Assembly: GCF_900156375.1 (NCBI RefSeq)
Contig: NZ_FTNK01000015.1
Span: 62,001 to 126,000 of the forward strand
DNA: 64,000 nucleotides
From: Paenibacillus macquariensis
Lineage (GTDB): Bacteria; Bacillota; Bacilli; Paenibacillales; Paenibacillaceae
Direction of reading: 5' to 3'
Part shown: in pieces, positions 9,098-17,472 of the stretch
Numbering within the stretch: position 1 is the stretch's first letter
Layout: each line of letters begins with the position of its first letter
The notes under the pieces: generated by a model
What the model was told of the DNA's origin: nothing
The model's database searches: none
Seen by the model: the letters and a program-made list of their open reading frames with translations, nothing else
Made by a program: the position numbers and the translations under genes

Positions 9098-10840
9098 CTA
9101 CCTCATTTCTAACGATAAAGGTATGATCATTTCGACAACGGCACCGTTTTCGTTAAAAAACGTAATGCCTGCCTTATCCCCATACAACAATCGCAGCCTG
9201 CGTCGTACATTCCAGATTCCTATATGCTCGCCTTCTTCATTCATTAGGTTGACCTCCTGATGAATCTTATGCAACACTTCCTCGGAGAAACCGCGACCTG
9301 TGTCGTGAATTCGGATACGAAAGCTTTCTTCAGGCATCAGTTCAGTTCTTGCGATCGTGATATCGATATGAGTTGGCTCATCCGTATTAATCGCGTGTTT
9401 GATCGTATTTTCGGCAAAGCCTTGGATTATTAACGGTGGAATGTAACATTCACGCAGCTCGTCCTCAACAGAGATGGCGTACGTCAAGCTTCCAGGAAAT
9501 CGGAACTTCTGGATTTTTAAATAATTTTCGGTGTGACTGAGCTCATCCTTCAAAAGAACGTAATCCGTATGACTGCGAAACATGAACCGGAAATAGCCGA
9601 TCAGATAGAAGGAAAGCTCCTGTATCAATTCGTATTTCTTCTCTTGGGCCAAGTAATACAAGACGTTCAAGCTGTTTAGAAAAAAGTGAGGGTTGATCTG
9701 CAGCTGCAGTTGCTTAAGCTCCGCTTTCTGGTTGATCAATTGTTCCTCGTAAACGTCAATTTTCAATTGTTGAATGGCGTAAACCATGCTGTTGAACGTC
9801 TCGTTCATCAACTCGAATTCATTGGATGCCGGTTTGTCTGGTATTCTTGCCTCCAGATAGCCTTGTTTGATTTTGCGCATGGCCACAACGATTCGGTTGA
9901 TTGGAAGCAGGACAACTCTGCGCAGGAAATAAACAGAAATCAGTAGGATCAGGATGGATCCTGTCGCAATGAACAGTATAATCCTTTGCAGATAAGGTAA
10001 CTTCTCCAATATGTTTTGGTCGTGTAGCACCGCGACTACACCGAATTGACCCATGCCTGACTTCTCTCCAATCACCAGGTATTTGTCATCGACGCCGGAA
10101 AGCCGGTATGTATTAGCGGTATAAGCCAGATCAATTTCATTATCTTTAAAAAAAGCCTTGTCCTCAAGCGGTGCATTGCTACCATCCACAAGTAGCGATC
10201 TGCCTTCGGTTCCGAGGTCAAGAAGGTCAAGCGGTCCCATGACATCATCCGTATTAACTCCTGCACCTATGTACAAGTTGCCGGACTTAATGGTATGGAG
10301 CAGGTAAGCCTGCTTGTCGACATGAAAAATGGACCACTGATCGTACGGATAGTCTCTCATCCTTTGTTCATCGTTTAGGAGCCTTGTAATTGCATCCTTA
10401 ATGGGATCATTATTCGAATATGCGGAGCCTGTCAACTTAGGTGCAAACACCAAATTCTGATTTAATGGCGAATAAACGAAGAAGTAATCCAATGATTTAT
10501 AATAAGTGGCATTATCCCTCAACTCCGTAAAAATCCATATTCGTTCTAGATTGTACTGGTCAATATCGACATCGGGTGGACGGTCGAGGATATTTAAGCC
10601 GGATTCTTCTGCAGCGAATTGGAGCAGATAATCGTCGATGTCCTGCAGCGTCATGTCGATTAATCCCATATAGAGATTAAGCGTGTTACTGTTGGATTGA
10701 GCCACTTGGTTACGGACGACATCGATCGAATACAGGTTGTTGTAGATCAGAAAGGATACCATCGGCAGCATGATGAGTAAGAGTCCTGTTATTAGCTTAA
10801 AGCGAAGCGAATTAAAGAACGAACGATTGAATCTTTTCAA
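9098..10840 (-). CDS. Sensor histidine kinase, YesM type
   Basis: A 580-residue sensor kinase. An N-terminal membrane helix (about residues 12-32) precedes a large extracellular dCache-like sensor to about residue 285, then a second membrane helix (IILFIATGSILILLISVYFL) and HAMP. The His_kinase domain has phosphoacceptor motif QLQINPHFFLNSLNVL, and the HATPase region has the N box (IIQGFAENTIKHAI) and G box (IHDTGRGFS). It signals to the YesN-type regulator encoded immediately downstream. The ligand is unknown but is likely the sugar imported by the adjacent transporter. Confidence 0.93.
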   Translation of the reverse strand: MKRFNRSFFNSLRFKLITGLLLIMLPMVSFLIYNNLYSIDVVRNQVAQSNSNTLNLYMGLIDMTLQDIDDYLLQFAAEESGLNILDRPPDVDIDQYNLERIWIFTELRDNATYYKSLDYFFVYSPLNQNLVFAPKLTGSAYSNNDPIKDAITRLLNDEQRMRDYPYDQWSIFHVDKQAYLLHTIKSGNLYIGAGVNTDDVMGPLDLLDLGTEGRSLLVDGSNAPLEDKAFFKDNEIDLAYTANTYRLSGVDDKYLVIGEKSGMGQFGVVAVLHDQNILEKLPYLQRIILFIATGSILILLISVYFLRRVVLLPINRIVVAMRKIKQGYLEARIPDKPASNEFELMNETFNSMVYAIQQLKIDVYEEQLINQKAELKQLQLQINPHFFLNSLNVLYYLAQEKKYELIQELSFYLIGYFRFMFRSHTDYVLLKDELSHTENYLKIQKFRFPGSLTYAISVEDELRECYIPPLIIQGFAENTIKHAINTDEPTHIDITIARTELMPEESFRIRIHDTGRGFSEEVLHKIHQEVNLMNEEGEHIGIWNVRRRLRLLYGDKAGITFFNENGAVVEMIIPLSLEMR

Positions 10841-10930
10841 GGTGTGCCATGCCCCTTCTGCTTGTCAAATGAATGAGGAAAATTATACCACAAATAGCCA
10901 GAGAGTGTTCCCCGGCCCCTCTTATTTAGA

Positions 10931-11184
10931 CTATTTTCTCTTGCCGTAGCGTTCGGTCCTTTCATCGCTTATAACGCCTCTCCAGTTTAAACCATATGCA
11001 AAATCGTAGGCGTTCCCTCGGAATCGACATGCACCTCCATATCGTGCGGCACGTCTTCAAATTGCTCTTCGACGGTCTTCATATTGGCGGGGATCTGCAT
11101 GGGCATCAGACCTGAAGGCTCCGTTTCACCGACTAGAATATCCAGAAACGCCTGATCCTGTACCCCAAGATATTTACGCCCCAA
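10931..11184 (-). pseudogene. GH3 beta-glucosidase remnant (C-terminal end, frameshifted)
   Basis: The frame reads LGVQDQAFLDILVGETEPSG...DVPHDMEVHVDSEG, the conserved C-terminal part of glycoside hydrolase family 3 beta-glucosidases. After EG the frame shifts. Restoring one A in GGAACGCC (around 11013-11015) gives NAYDFAYGLNWRGVISDERT and the stop TAG at 10931, the usual GH3 ending. No catalytic domains are present upstream, so only about 85 codons of a gene of more than 700 codons survive. It is in line with the isomerase-oxidoreductase genes, suggesting the cluster once handled a beta-glycoside. Confidence 0.7.
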
Positions 11185-11228
11185 GCGTCTGAGTACCCTA
11201 GTGTGGGACCACCTTCATTCGTTATTTA

Positions 11229-11242
11229 TGTAATCGCTTTCA
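11229..11242 (-). promoter_or_regulatory. Putative catabolite-responsive element (cre)
   Basis: The minus strand reads TGAAAGCGATTACA, which fits every position of the CcpA consensus TGWAANCGNTNWCA. It lies between the oxidoreductase stop (11376) and the GH3 remnant. It is probably the surviving carbon-catabolite control site of the lost beta-glucosidase gene, or an internal site affecting the downstream genes. Confidence 0.55.
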
Positions 11243-11375
11243 ATTTTGTTTCCATACACTTTTTATCCATGTTACTTTCTCCTCCTTGAACCGTTGTTTG
11301 AAAGGGGAAGGAGCGCACTCCCTCAGTCAACTTCATTGTACTCCCAAATAATATGACGAACCATCAAATTTACGA

Positions 11376-12476
11376 CTAAAATTCTACGACTTTACCTGTT
11401 TCGGCCGAAGTATAAATGGCCTCTAATATTTGAGTGACAACAAAGGCTTGCTCTGGTTTGACTAGAGGCTCTGTATCATTCAGAATACTTTCAAGCCATT
11501 GTCTCGCCTCTTTCACACCCTCATCTTCGGCACCTGGACCAAAATAAGCGATGCCCCCGCTAAAGGATGGCTTCGTTTCTACAAGCTGACCATACTTAGT
11601 AGTATTAAAAATCACATCACTTTTACCAAAAATAGAACTGGCTCTCATTTCCGCTCCGCCCTCCGTCCCGTAAAGTGATGTCATGGCTTCTCTAGCATCC
11701 GTTGTATTTAGCGCCCACGCCGCTTCCAAGAAAATAGTAGCTCCATTTTCCATCTTTATAAATCCAAAAGCAGAGTCTTCCACATCAAATTTTTGCGGAT
11801 CCCATGGCCCCATCATATTGCCTTCAAACTTCTCCGACATTTTATGAAATACAGAACCAGACACAGATTTCGGTTTATAATTGTCCATGAACCATAATGC
11901 TAAATCTAGTGCATGGGTACCTAAATCTATTAACGGCCCACCACCCTGCTGCTCTTTGTCAAGGAATACGCCCCAAGTAGGTACTCCTCGTCTGCGAACG
12001 GCGTGTGCTTTGGAAACATAAATATCTCCCAATTCACCTTCGCGGCATGCTTTATGCAAGACCTGGGAATCATTTCGGAACCTATTCTGATAACCAACCG
12101 TCAGTTTCATTCCTGTCCGCTGTGCAGCATCCAGCATTTTTTTAGCTTCAAGCGAATTGATAGCCATCGGTTTTTCGCACATGACATGTTTACCCGCTTC
12201 TAGTGCGTCTACTGTTATATAGGAATGATGCAGGTTAGGGGTAAGAACATGGACAACATCGATGGATTCGTCTTTTAACAATTCTTTATAATCTACGTAT
12301 ACTTTAGCATCTTCACTTCCAAAATCTTTGGCCGCTTTCTGGGCTCTTTCTTCAATAACATCACAGAAGGCAACCATTTCTCCCAATTCTGTAAGCTTGG
12401 CTAACGATGGCATATGTTTTTGGTTGGCAATACCGCCACAGCCGATTATTCCGATCTTCAGTTTTAAGTTGGGCAT
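11376..12476 (-). CDS. Gfo/Idh/MocA family oxidoreductase
   Basis: A 366-residue NAD(P)-dependent sugar or cyclitol dehydrogenase. The N-terminal Rossmann fold has IGIIGCGGIANQKH near residue 9. The catalytic EKP motif (HVMCEKPMA) is followed by the second-domain motif GGPLIDLGTHALDLALW with the conserved Asp/His. It follows a TIM-barrel isomerase gene by 27 bp on the same strand. A close paralogue with long identical stretches (YKELLKD, GGGPLID, DTEP) lies at 25172, also beside an isomerase. Such pairs often oxidise and process glycosides or inositols. The substrate cannot be read from sequence. Confidence 0.92.
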   Translation of the reverse strand: MPNLKLKIGIIGCGGIANQKHMPSLAKLTELGEMVAFCDVIEERAQKAAKDFGSEDAKVYVDYKELLKDESIDVVHVLTPNLHHSYITVDALEAGKHVMCEKPMAINSLEAKKMLDAAQRTGMKLTVGYQNRFRNDSQVLHKACREGELGDIYVSKAHAVRRRGVPTWGVFLDKEQQGGGPLIDLGTHALDLALWFMDNYKPKSVSGSVFHKMSEKFEGNMMGPWDPQKFDVEDSAFGFIKMENGATIFLEAAWALNTTDAREAMTSLYGTEGGAEMRASSIFGKSDVIFNTTKYGQLVETKPSFSGGIAYFGPGAEDEGVKEARQWLESILNDTEPLVKPEQAFVVTQILEAIYTSAETGKVVEF

Positions 12477-12503
12477 GTTAGGCTCTCCTCCTTATGTTAT
12501 GGT

Positions 12504-13373
12504 CTATACATATTTCTGCAGTACAGTTAGATCCCTGCGGATGCTACTAAATTTGTCTTCCGACTCGCCCTCGTTCTCTACAAGGGAATAACGGACATGT
12601 CCCATTGACCGGATTTGCTCATATATCGTGGTGAAATCGAACGTACCCGTGCCGAGATCTACAAAATCACCGGGACCTATATATTTTTGGTAGACCTCAA
12701 ATGGTTCGAGATCCTCATCACCACTCTGTTGAGCTGCCTCCATAATATTAAGTTGGTTTGTAAGATTTCTGCTTAAATCCTTCTGATGGATCATATCGCA
12801 GCGATCTCCTAACGTATCTAAGACGGCGATTGGATCCACTCCTGCGCGCATCACCCATGCTAGATCAAGTTCAAATTTAACATAGGATGGATCCGTATTT
12901 TGCAAAAGCAAGTCAAACAGCGTCTGATCGCCGATTGTTTTAAACTCATGGGCGTGATTGTGCAGATAGAACTGAAAACCACCGTCTTTCATTTTCTTCC
13001 CTACGCTGTTCATCTGTTCAGCGGCTCTCAGCGTGTCCTCACGGTTTTTAATCCACACAGACGGGAGTACGATGTTTGGGCACTCGAGACCCGCATAATA
13101 CTTCATGACGGAGTCCGAATCATTCGAAATCAGTTCTTGACCCGGTGCCGTACCTTCATGAACAGATACCGCCTTAAGACCTAGCTCTTGGAACTTATCT
13201 CTAACTGACTCCATAGAAATTTCATCGATGTATCGTGTAAATGTCTTCATGTTGAATCCTATAAGCTCAATATTTACATACCCTGCAGCGGCGACCTTCT
13301 CCAATGTACCAAAGTAATCTTCACCTAGTTCCCGGTATACAGAAAAAATATTAATACCTGTTGCAATAGTCAT
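12504..13373 (-). CDS. Sugar phosphate isomerase/epimerase family protein (TIM barrel)
   Basis: A 289-residue xylose-isomerase-like AP endonuclease 2 superfamily TIM barrel. The conserved metal-site segments are visible: HEGTAP, FYLHNHAHEFK (His), VKFELDLAWVMRAG (Glu/Asp), DMIHQKDLSR (His) and YSLVENEGE (Glu). It is the first full gene of the isomerase-oxidoreductase operon and probably acts on the oxidised sugar made by its partner. Its ATG overlaps the stop of a 28-codon reading frame at 13370-13456 (ATGA), so translation may be coupled to that small frame. Confidence 0.9.
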   Translation of the reverse strand: MTIATGINIFSVYRELGEDYFGTLEKVAAAGYVNIELIGFNMKTFTRYIDEISMESVRDKFQELGLKAVSVHEGTAPGQELISNDSDSVMKYYAGLECPNIVLPSVWIKNREDTLRAAEQMNSVGKKMKDGGFQFYLHNHAHEFKTIGDQTLFDLLLQNTDPSYVKFELDLAWVMRAGVDPIAVLDTLGDRCDMIHQKDLSRNLTNQLNIMEAAQQSGDEDLEPFEVYQKYIGPGDFVDLGTGTFDFTTIYEQIRSMGHVRYSLVENEGESEDKFSSIRRDLTVLQKYV

Positions 13374-13456
13374 TTTACAACATACCCCCGTCTCGATTGA
13401 ATTATCTTCACTTCTTCGGATTCGTCATAATCTTTACGGAAAAACTCTGAAATCAT
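13370..13456 (-). CDS. Small ORF (28 residues) coupled to the isomerase gene
   Basis: The frame MISEFFRKDYDESEEVKIIQ (28 residues in all) has a strong ribosome site GAGGAGG 7 nt before its ATG. Its TGA stop overlaps the isomerase start (ATGA), whereas the isomerase itself has no obvious ribosome site. It could be a translated leader peptide, a small acidic/basic protein, or the 5' remnant of a larger gene trimmed by deletion. No family is recognised. The ribosome site and overlap are seen; function is unknown. Confidence 0.45.
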   Translation of the reverse strand: MISEFFRKDYDESEEVKIIQSRRGYVVK

Positions 13457-13676
13457 GCGAATCCTCCTCATTATTTCATCATTTGTTTATGCTGTGTTCT
13501 TGTCTATATGATAAAGTACCCTAGCCCTTCTATCTTTCACAGATCCGTCATTCCCCTATTGAATTTCCGCACTATCATCGTCTAATTCATAAATTCTCAT
13601 ATGATGACAATAAAACTAGAATCAACAAAATTGACGGTATAGAACTCACGCAGGCTGAATTTTGTACTTAAAGTAA

Positions 13677-13727
13677 AAAAAATTCACTCTTCACATGCCT
13701 AATCGGCATAATAAAGAGTGAATTTTT
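13677..13727. terminator. Bidirectional hairpin terminator
   Basis: The outer stem AAAATTCACTCTT/AAGAGTGAATTTT encloses an inner stem ATGCC/GGCAT, and runs of A and T lie on both sides. It lies between the isomerase operon and the M15 peptidase remnant. It probably ended transcription of that peptidase gene (minus strand). Confidence 0.7.
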
Positions 13728-13756
13728 AACAAAAGAGAGTAAATCATTTCATTCTT

Positions 13757-13891
13757 TCATTCAACATCGAAGTTGAAATAAGTATTCGGAAAAGGTTCAG
13801 CGATTAGTGAGTAGTGCCACCCTTCTTTCGTGTATGGCTTGAAGTCCTGCTTAACCATGGCGTTCTTAAGTAGATTACGATTGATCGTTTA
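13757..13891 (-). pseudogene. M15 peptidase (VanX/VanY-like) C-terminal remnant
   Basis: The minus strand encodes INRNLLKNAMVKQDFKPYTK, then EGWHYSLIAEPFPNTYFNFD and a stop. This is the C-terminal end of M15-family D-Ala-D-Ala dipeptidases/carboxypeptidases; the His in the WHY triplet corresponds to the zinc-binding His of the family's EWWH motif. The upstream frame has stops (TAA, TGA at about 13892-13906), so the remaining roughly 150 residues are missing. It abuts copy 2 of the junction repeat, consistent with truncation at the edge of an inserted block. Confidence 0.65.
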
Positions 13892-13924
13892 GAAGTTTAT
13901 GGAGCTTCAAAGGGAAGCAGTGCA

Positions 13925-14034
13925 CTCTTCACCCTTGGAATAGCGCCTACGATGATGAATATACTTATACATTAGTATTGAATCTTCACCGGTTTACCCA
14001 GTGTTGCAGATTCTAATGCAGCACAGGTTACAAG
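13925..14034. repeat. Imperfect direct repeat, copy 2 (cidB/oxidoreductase junction)
   Basis: About 110 bp matching 3527-3637. The left half is a dead copy of the last codons of cidB (LFTLGIAPTM...H then stop). The right half is the functional 3' end of the oxidoreductase gene. It marks the right edge of the inserted block. Confidence 0.85.
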
Positions 14035-14949
14035 TTGCGTCTTGAAGGCATCCGCGTAATCAGAACGTATCCCTGATGTATCTCCCGTACGAATCGCATG
14101 GATGAACGCTTCGCTCTCCAGCATATAAGGATTCGTAGGGTCGGTATATTCGGTACTAACCTGTGGTGTCATAACCTTCAATCGGCTTGGATTCCAATCC
14201 AGTATCCCTTCGCCTGTGTAGAACGTAATCCCAGTCTGATCCATGCTACCCGGTAGTACACAAGTGTTAGATATGTTAGCAATTACCCCGCTCGACAGCT
14301 TCAACGTTACTGTACCGACATCAGGTACACTTACATAATCATGTTGTTCGTGCATAACACGGCTACCATACATTGCATAGACCTCTTCAACATCACCCAA
14401 ACAATATCGTAGAATATCAACAATATGCGTTGTCTGTTCTATGAATTGCCCACCAGATCCTTCCTGCTGTCTCCACCATGCAACGCCTGGCATGCTCCCC
14501 ATCCATTGTCCTACAGCCATACCAACGTGTTGCTCACCGAGTAATTGTTTCATTTGAGCTACGGTTGCTTTGTATCGGAAGTGATATCCAACCGAAGTTA
14601 GTAGTGATTTAGCTTCAATCTGTCTTAGTAAGCGCCGCGGCAACTCGGTATCTGTCCCAATTGGTTTTTCTACTAGAAAGGGAATTCCCCTTTCAATTAA
14701 GAGCTCCTCAATTTCTCCATGTGCCATAGGTGGGACGCAGATATACACAGCATCCAATTTCTCTGCTTCTAGCATGTCCTTGACATGACCATAGCCAGTA
14801 GCACCGTAACGTCTAGCCATTTGATCTCCCTTTTCCTTATTACTACCACATATAGCTTGTAGAACTACGTCATCTAAAGCGACAAGATGATCCGCATGGA
14901 CTTGACTGAACCAACCTGTTCCAATGATTCCAATACGTAATGGCTGCAT
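13972..14949 (-). CDS. Gfo/Idh/MocA family oxidoreductase
   Basis: A 325-residue dehydrogenase. The Rossmann motif IGIIGTGWFSQVH is near residue 6, and the catalytic EKP sits in PFLVEKPIGT. The C-terminal substrate domain includes GGQFIEQTTHIVDILRY. It resembles predicted oxidoreductases of the Gfo/Idh/MocA family acting on sugars. It is transcribed alone on the minus strand, 40 bp after the helicase gene. Its 3' end overlaps the ghost of the cidB 3' end, so its original neighbour was cidB. The substrate is unknown. Confidence 0.9.
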   Translation of the reverse strand: MQPLRIGIIGTGWFSQVHADHLVALDDVVLQAICGSNKEKGDQMARRYGATGYGHVKDMLEAEKLDAVYICVPPMAHGEIEELLIERGIPFLVEKPIGTDTELPRRLLRQIEAKSLLTSVGYHFRYKATVAQMKQLLGEQHVGMAVGQWMGSMPGVAWWRQQEGSGGQFIEQTTHIVDILRYCLGDVEEVYAMYGSRVMHEQHDYVSVPDVGTVTLKLSSGVIANISNTCVLPGSMDQTGITFYTGEGILDWNPSRLKVMTPQVSTEYTDPTNPYMLESEAFIHAIRTGDTSGIRSDYADAFKTQLVTCAALESATLGKPVKIQY

Positions 14950-14989
14950 AATGGCTCTCCCTTCTTAAATCACTATCATAATTATGATA

Positions 14990-17296
14990 CTATCCCTTCC
15001 ACTCCTCCGGTAATAAATCTTGATATTGGCGTTGCATGAATCGATCATCCACTAACATTAGAATACCTGTATCTTGTTCCGAACGAATGAGTCTTCCACC
15101 CGCTTGCTGTACTTTATTCATACCTGGGAACACATAAGCATAGTTGTATCCGTTCTTGCCGATCTCATTGAAATAATCCTTAATTAAGTCTCGCTCCATG
15201 CCTATCTGAGGTAATCCAACCCCCACAATAGCTACGCCATTCAGTCGATCCCCCTGTAGATCAATACCTTCAGAGAAGATACCTCCCAACACAGCAAATC
15301 CAATGAACGTCTCTGAATTATCTGACCGGAAGGACGCTAAGAATGCTTCCCTCTCCTCTTCCGTCATACCCGGACCTTGTATAATCGTGCTCAGATCAGC
15401 ATTGTCCGACATAAATGGCTCATATATATCATACAAATATTGATACGATGGGAAGAAGATCAAATAATTCCCTTTTTTCTCCCGTACCATCTGACTCAAC
15501 ATGCGTACTAACTCATCTTTGGTCTTCTCTCGATCCCGAAACCTCGTTGAGAGGGGTTCAATTCGTACGTCTAGTTGCTCTCTATGAAATGGCGATGGCA
15601 CAGTCACACTGTAATCGTCTTCTCCTGCGCCCAACATATCTCGATAATAGTGAAGGGGAGAAAGGGTAGCCGAGAAGAATATCGTCGAGCGGAATCCCTT
15701 ACTTGCTTGAGCGAGCAAGGTCGAAGGGTCCATGCAGAACATTTTGATAATGACACTATTTCTAGTAACCTCCGCATAAGTCACATACCGCTCATCATAT
15801 AATTTGGATATTCGAATCATATTTTGTGCTGCAAAGTAGGTATCTAATAGCATTGGGCGAGAATCGAGATCTATCATTGCACTCCCTTGGAGTTCTTGTT
15901 CAGCCTCTTGCACAAAGAGGTCCAACAGAGCGATAAGTTCTTCAGGAAGCTCCTTCCACAACTTTCGTTTACCCTCGCCACATTCTTTTTTCAGACGGAT
16001 GAAATATTGATTCACAGCACGAGATGTTTCATGTATTCGATCATTATTACCCTTATAGCCTCTCTGAAGATCCAGAAATTCAGTCTTTCCGATGTCGCAT
16101 GAGAACATCTCTCTACCTCGATCAACCAAGTTATGAGCTTCATCCACGAGCAATACCGTCTTCTTCTTTCGCTCTTCGAATAGTCTCTTTAGAGATACTC
16201 GCGGATCAAAAATGTAGTTATAATCACAAATGATCACATCTGCCGCATAGGCTGCATCCAACGAGAACTCAAAGGGACACAGCTGATGTTTTCGCGCATA
16301 CTGCTCAATCACATGCCTGTTCATCAAGGTCTCATTCGACAACATATCCATGATCGCCCCATTAAGACGGTCGTAATATCCATCTGCAAAAGGGCAATCT
16401 TCCTTCCGACATGAGACTTTTTCTTGAAAACATATTTTATCTTTAGCCGTCAGCGTCACAGTTTGTACACATAATCCCTTGGATTGCATCAACTCAAATG
16501 CTTGTTCTGCAGCCGTTCGAGTCGTGGTTCTAGCCGTAAGATAAAAGATTTGCTGAAGCAATCCTTCTCCGATTGCCTTCACAGATGGGAATAATGTTGA
16601 GAGCGTTTTCCCAATCCCTGTAGGTGCCTTTGCAAACAACTTCTGCCCTTCATTTATCGTCTGATATACTGCCCCTGCAAGTTTTCTCTGTCCCTCACGA
16701 TAGGTGTCAAATGGGAATGGGAGTGATTGTATACTTTCATCTCTACGGCGTGCATTGACTATCCTTAAGGAAGCATATGGAGCATATCTGCTCACAATTT
16801 CCATTACGACAGACTCTAATTCTGCAAAAGAAAGTTCTTTTCTGAACCTTTTTTCCTCACACGTAACAACCTGAATATATGTTAACTGAATCTTCATTTG
16901 ACCAAGTCCCTGTTCTTTCGCTACCATATAAGCATACAGTTGCGCTTGAGCCCAGTGAACGACGTGACCTTCTTCCATATGTGAAATGTCCGAAGAGGTC
17001 GATTTGATCTCATCCACCATCCAGCCATTCTCTAAGTGGATTAGACCATCACATCTACCCTCGATGACATAGACCGTATCCTCGTATAGAATTTCTGTCT
17101 TGAGGGATACTTCTTTCAAATCACCCTCTTTATACATTTTCTGCACTTGTTGATGAATCCTAGTTCCTTCGTGAAGCGCAGCAGCAGTACGGAATCCAGA
17201 TACGATGTCTCCGCTGCGAAAAACATATTCGACCAAGGGTCGAACAGATACCTTCACCTGCTTGTTTTCGTTGTTGGGTACGACCAATAAGATCAC
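14990..17296 (-). CDS. ATP-dependent helicase, XPD/DinG-like, with N-terminal PD-(D/E)XK nuclease-like domain
   Basis: A 768-residue protein. Residues about 1-175 form a Cas4/RecB-like nuclease fold (GRCDGLIHLENGWMVDEIKS with the D...E-x-K signature). The superfamily 2 helicase domain follows, with Walker A APTGIGKT, DEAH box VDEAHN, FSATLSP, and the final motif QAGGRLIRSEQD. Between motifs Ia and II lie four cysteines (KDKICFQEK, SCRKEDCPF, QLCPF), the Fe-S cluster site of XPD/DinG helicases. A 5'-3' DNA helicase/nuclease role in repair is inferred. The annotated start is GTG; a TTG at 17287 with AGGTGA upstream may be the real one. Confidence 0.88.
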   Translation of the reverse strand: MILLVVPNNENKQVKVSVRPLVEYVFRSGDIVSGFRTAAALHEGTRIHQQVQKMYKEGDLKEVSLKTEILYEDTVYVIEGRCDGLIHLENGWMVDEIKSTSSDISHMEEGHVVHWAQAQLYAYMVAKEQGLGQMKIQLTYIQVVTCEEKRFRKELSFAELESVVMEIVSRYAPYASLRIVNARRRDESIQSLPFPFDTYREGQRKLAGAVYQTINEGQKLFAKAPTGIGKTLSTLFPSVKAIGEGLLQQIFYLTARTTTRTAAEQAFELMQSKGLCVQTVTLTAKDKICFQEKVSCRKEDCPFADGYYDRLNGAIMDMLSNETLMNRHVIEQYARKHQLCPFEFSLDAAYAADVIICDYNYIFDPRVSLKRLFEERKKKTVLLVDEAHNLVDRGREMFSCDIGKTEFLDLQRGYKGNNDRIHETSRAVNQYFIRLKKECGEGKRKLWKELPEELIALLDLFVQEAEQELQGSAMIDLDSRPMLLDTYFAAQNMIRISKLYDERYVTYAEVTRNSVIIKMFCMDPSTLLAQASKGFRSTIFFSATLSPLHYYRDMLGAGEDDYSVTVPSPFHREQLDVRIEPLSTRFRDREKTKDELVRMLSQMVREKKGNYLIFFPSYQYLYDIYEPFMSDNADLSTIIQGPGMTEEEREAFLASFRSDNSETFIGFAVLGGIFSEGIDLQGDRLNGVAIVGVGLPQIGMERDLIKDYFNEIGKNGYNYAYVFPGMNKVQQAGGRLIRSEQDTGILMLVDDRFMQRQYQDLLPEEWKG

Positions 17297-17402
17297 CTGT
17301 TCCCATGTATTTTTTATATCATATCACGATTATCTCTATATCATCAGAGGTTTTTATCACCCCAATAAAATAAAATATATGTCAAGCTAGTGTATTAATG
17401 TG

Positions 17403-17430
17403 TTGAAGTGGTATAGAAAAAGTGTATAAT
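17403..17430 (+). promoter_or_regulatory. SigA-type promoter of gdhA
   Basis: TTGAAG (17403-17408) and TATAAT (17425-17430) are 16 bp apart, 43 bp upstream of the gdhA start. GAGGAGAG serves as the ribosome site. Confidence 0.65.
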
Positions 17431-17472
17431 TCTTAAAAACAGAGAAAAGTTTAATAGAGGAGAGATTTTTAT

